A stretch of 5,712 nt of DNA from Gammaproteobacteria bacterium (GTDB lineage: Bacteria > Pseudomonadota > Gammaproteobacteria > Pseudomonadales > Cellvibrionaceae): positions 1 through 5,712 of the forward strand of contig JAGKWY010000164.1 of the NCBI GenBank assembly GCA_021151625.1, given 5' to 3'. This document shows, in pieces, positions 5,106 to 5,712 of the stretch. The notes under the pieces were generated by a model. It was given only the letters and a program-made list of their open reading frames with translations. It made no database searches and had not been told where the DNA came from. The position numbers were made by a program, and so were the translations under genes. Every line of letters starts with the position of its first letter. Position 1 is the first letter of the stretch.

Positions 5106-5711
5106 TTAAAGGCCGGGCAAGGTGCCAAAATAAAAATACACTTCAGTTTGATAATACTGCCCCAAACGCGGCACCGTATTTTTTTCGCCTTCTGGCCCGT
5201 GGGCTGCAGCCTCATCAAATTTTGTACCTATAGGCGTAAATCCATTTAAAAAGGATATATTTCCCGCCGGGAATTCCACTTTAGTAAACATGGGATTTTC
5301 GTTCTCACCTGCTGCCTGCTTTGGGGTTAGCATACGCAAATTTAGATTTGGGTCATTTATCAGCATAGTAAAAGGCGATTTACCGGTTTCTACTTGCGCC
5401 CAATAAACCTTATCGTGAAAGCCTTTAAATTCCGGATAATTCCAGGATAAACCCGTCACAGTGTCATTGTAATTTTTTTCCCAAACACCATATTCAACGC
5501 CCTTGGTGCGATTTTTCCAAACTCTATAAGGCCCTTTGCCCAGCCAACGCATGGATTTAACCTTATCCTCCGGGTAATCAAAGGTTACACCCAAATAATC
5601 TGCTTTGGTTCCGCCCTTCATTTGATAAGCATAAGTCAGCTTTAGCCAACCATTAGTTTGCAAACGCCATTCGACTTTGCGTAACTCGCCGTCATACTCA
5701 GCACTAACAAT
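5106..5711 (-). CDS. GH2 family beta-galactosidase-like glycosidase, C-terminal part
   Basis: An open minus-strand frame enters from the right edge and ends at TAA (5108-5106), giving 201 visible residues. The start lies outside; the TTG at 5663 is internal. The segment has the pattern of the C-terminal beta-sandwich of GH2 enzymes. AEYDGEL, then DYLGVTFDYPEDKVKSMRW and LGKGPYRVWKNRTKG correspond to the region that in LacZ reads roughly RWFGRGPHE with a following Arg/Lys-Gly. WNYPEFKGFHD, GNISFLNGFTPIGTKF and a final YFYFGTLP follow. The catalytic TIM barrel with its two Glu residues is outside the window, so activity and substrate cannot be judged; beta-galactosidase or another exo-glycosidase is likely. 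It faces the 4141 gene tail to tail with a 65-bp gap and has no evident terminator. Confidence 0.7.
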   Translation of the reverse strand: MVSAEYDGELRKVEWRLQTNGWLKLTYAYQMKGGTKADYLGVTFDYPEDKVKSMRWLGKGPYRVWKNRTKGVEYGVWEKNYNDTVTGLSWNYPEFKGFHDKVYWAQVETGKSPFTMLINDPNLNLRMLTPKQAAGENENPMFTKVEFPAGNISFLNGFTPIGTKFDEAAAHGPEGEKNTVPRLGQYYQTEVYFYFGTLPGL

Positions 5712-5712
5712 T

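Noticed and set aside
5661..5663. TTG at 5663 as the start of the right-edge gene
   Set aside because: The frame stays open to the window edge and the residues before it continue the GH2 pattern (AEYDGEL, KVEWRLQ).
1..5712. CRISPR array, tRNA or rRNA genes
   Set aside because: No regularly spaced repeats, cloverleaf or rRNA-like stretches were seen on either strand by reading.

Overview
The window looks like accessory chromosome of a saprophytic gammaproteobacterium, most probably a Cellvibrio-like member of the Cellvibrionaceae. The reasons are a mid-range base composition, canonical GGAGG ribosome sites, a membrane-bound AraC regulator, a PEP-CTERM surface protein and a large GH2-type glycosidase, a mix typical of polysaccharide degraders. 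This placement is inference from gene style; no marker gene is present.

Left part (1-731): positions 1-75 are the orfA-proximal end of an IS3-family insertion sequence whose body lies outside the window to the left. Its transposase reads leftward, and a 9-bp inverted repeat covers the ribosome site. The element abuts a low-GC, cassette-like block (76-588, minus strand). This block holds one unrecognised small ORF flanked by GTTAG/CTAAC motifs and palindromes that weakly resemble integron attC sites.

Centre (732-3074): an AraC-type regulator with about seven N-terminal membrane helices is followed after 78 bp by a secreted protein of the esterase-D / CE1-like alpha/beta-hydrolase family. The hydrolase has Asp where the family has its nucleophilic Ser, and Ala where the family has its catalytic His. 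It therefore looks like a pseudoenzyme, perhaps a periplasmic binding or sensing partner of the regulator.

Right part (3075-5711): a PEP-CTERM exported protein starts at 3293, 6 bp inside the longest ORF, and ends in a clear intrinsic terminator. It is followed by a membrane-anchored helical periplasmic protein of unknown function with LTPxQ-type features. Converging on that gene from the right edge is the C-terminal part of a GH2 beta-galactosidase-like enzyme on the minus strand. No exosortase, CRISPR, tRNA or rRNA is visible. The strongest candidate for something undescribed is the membrane AraC / dead-esterase pair.
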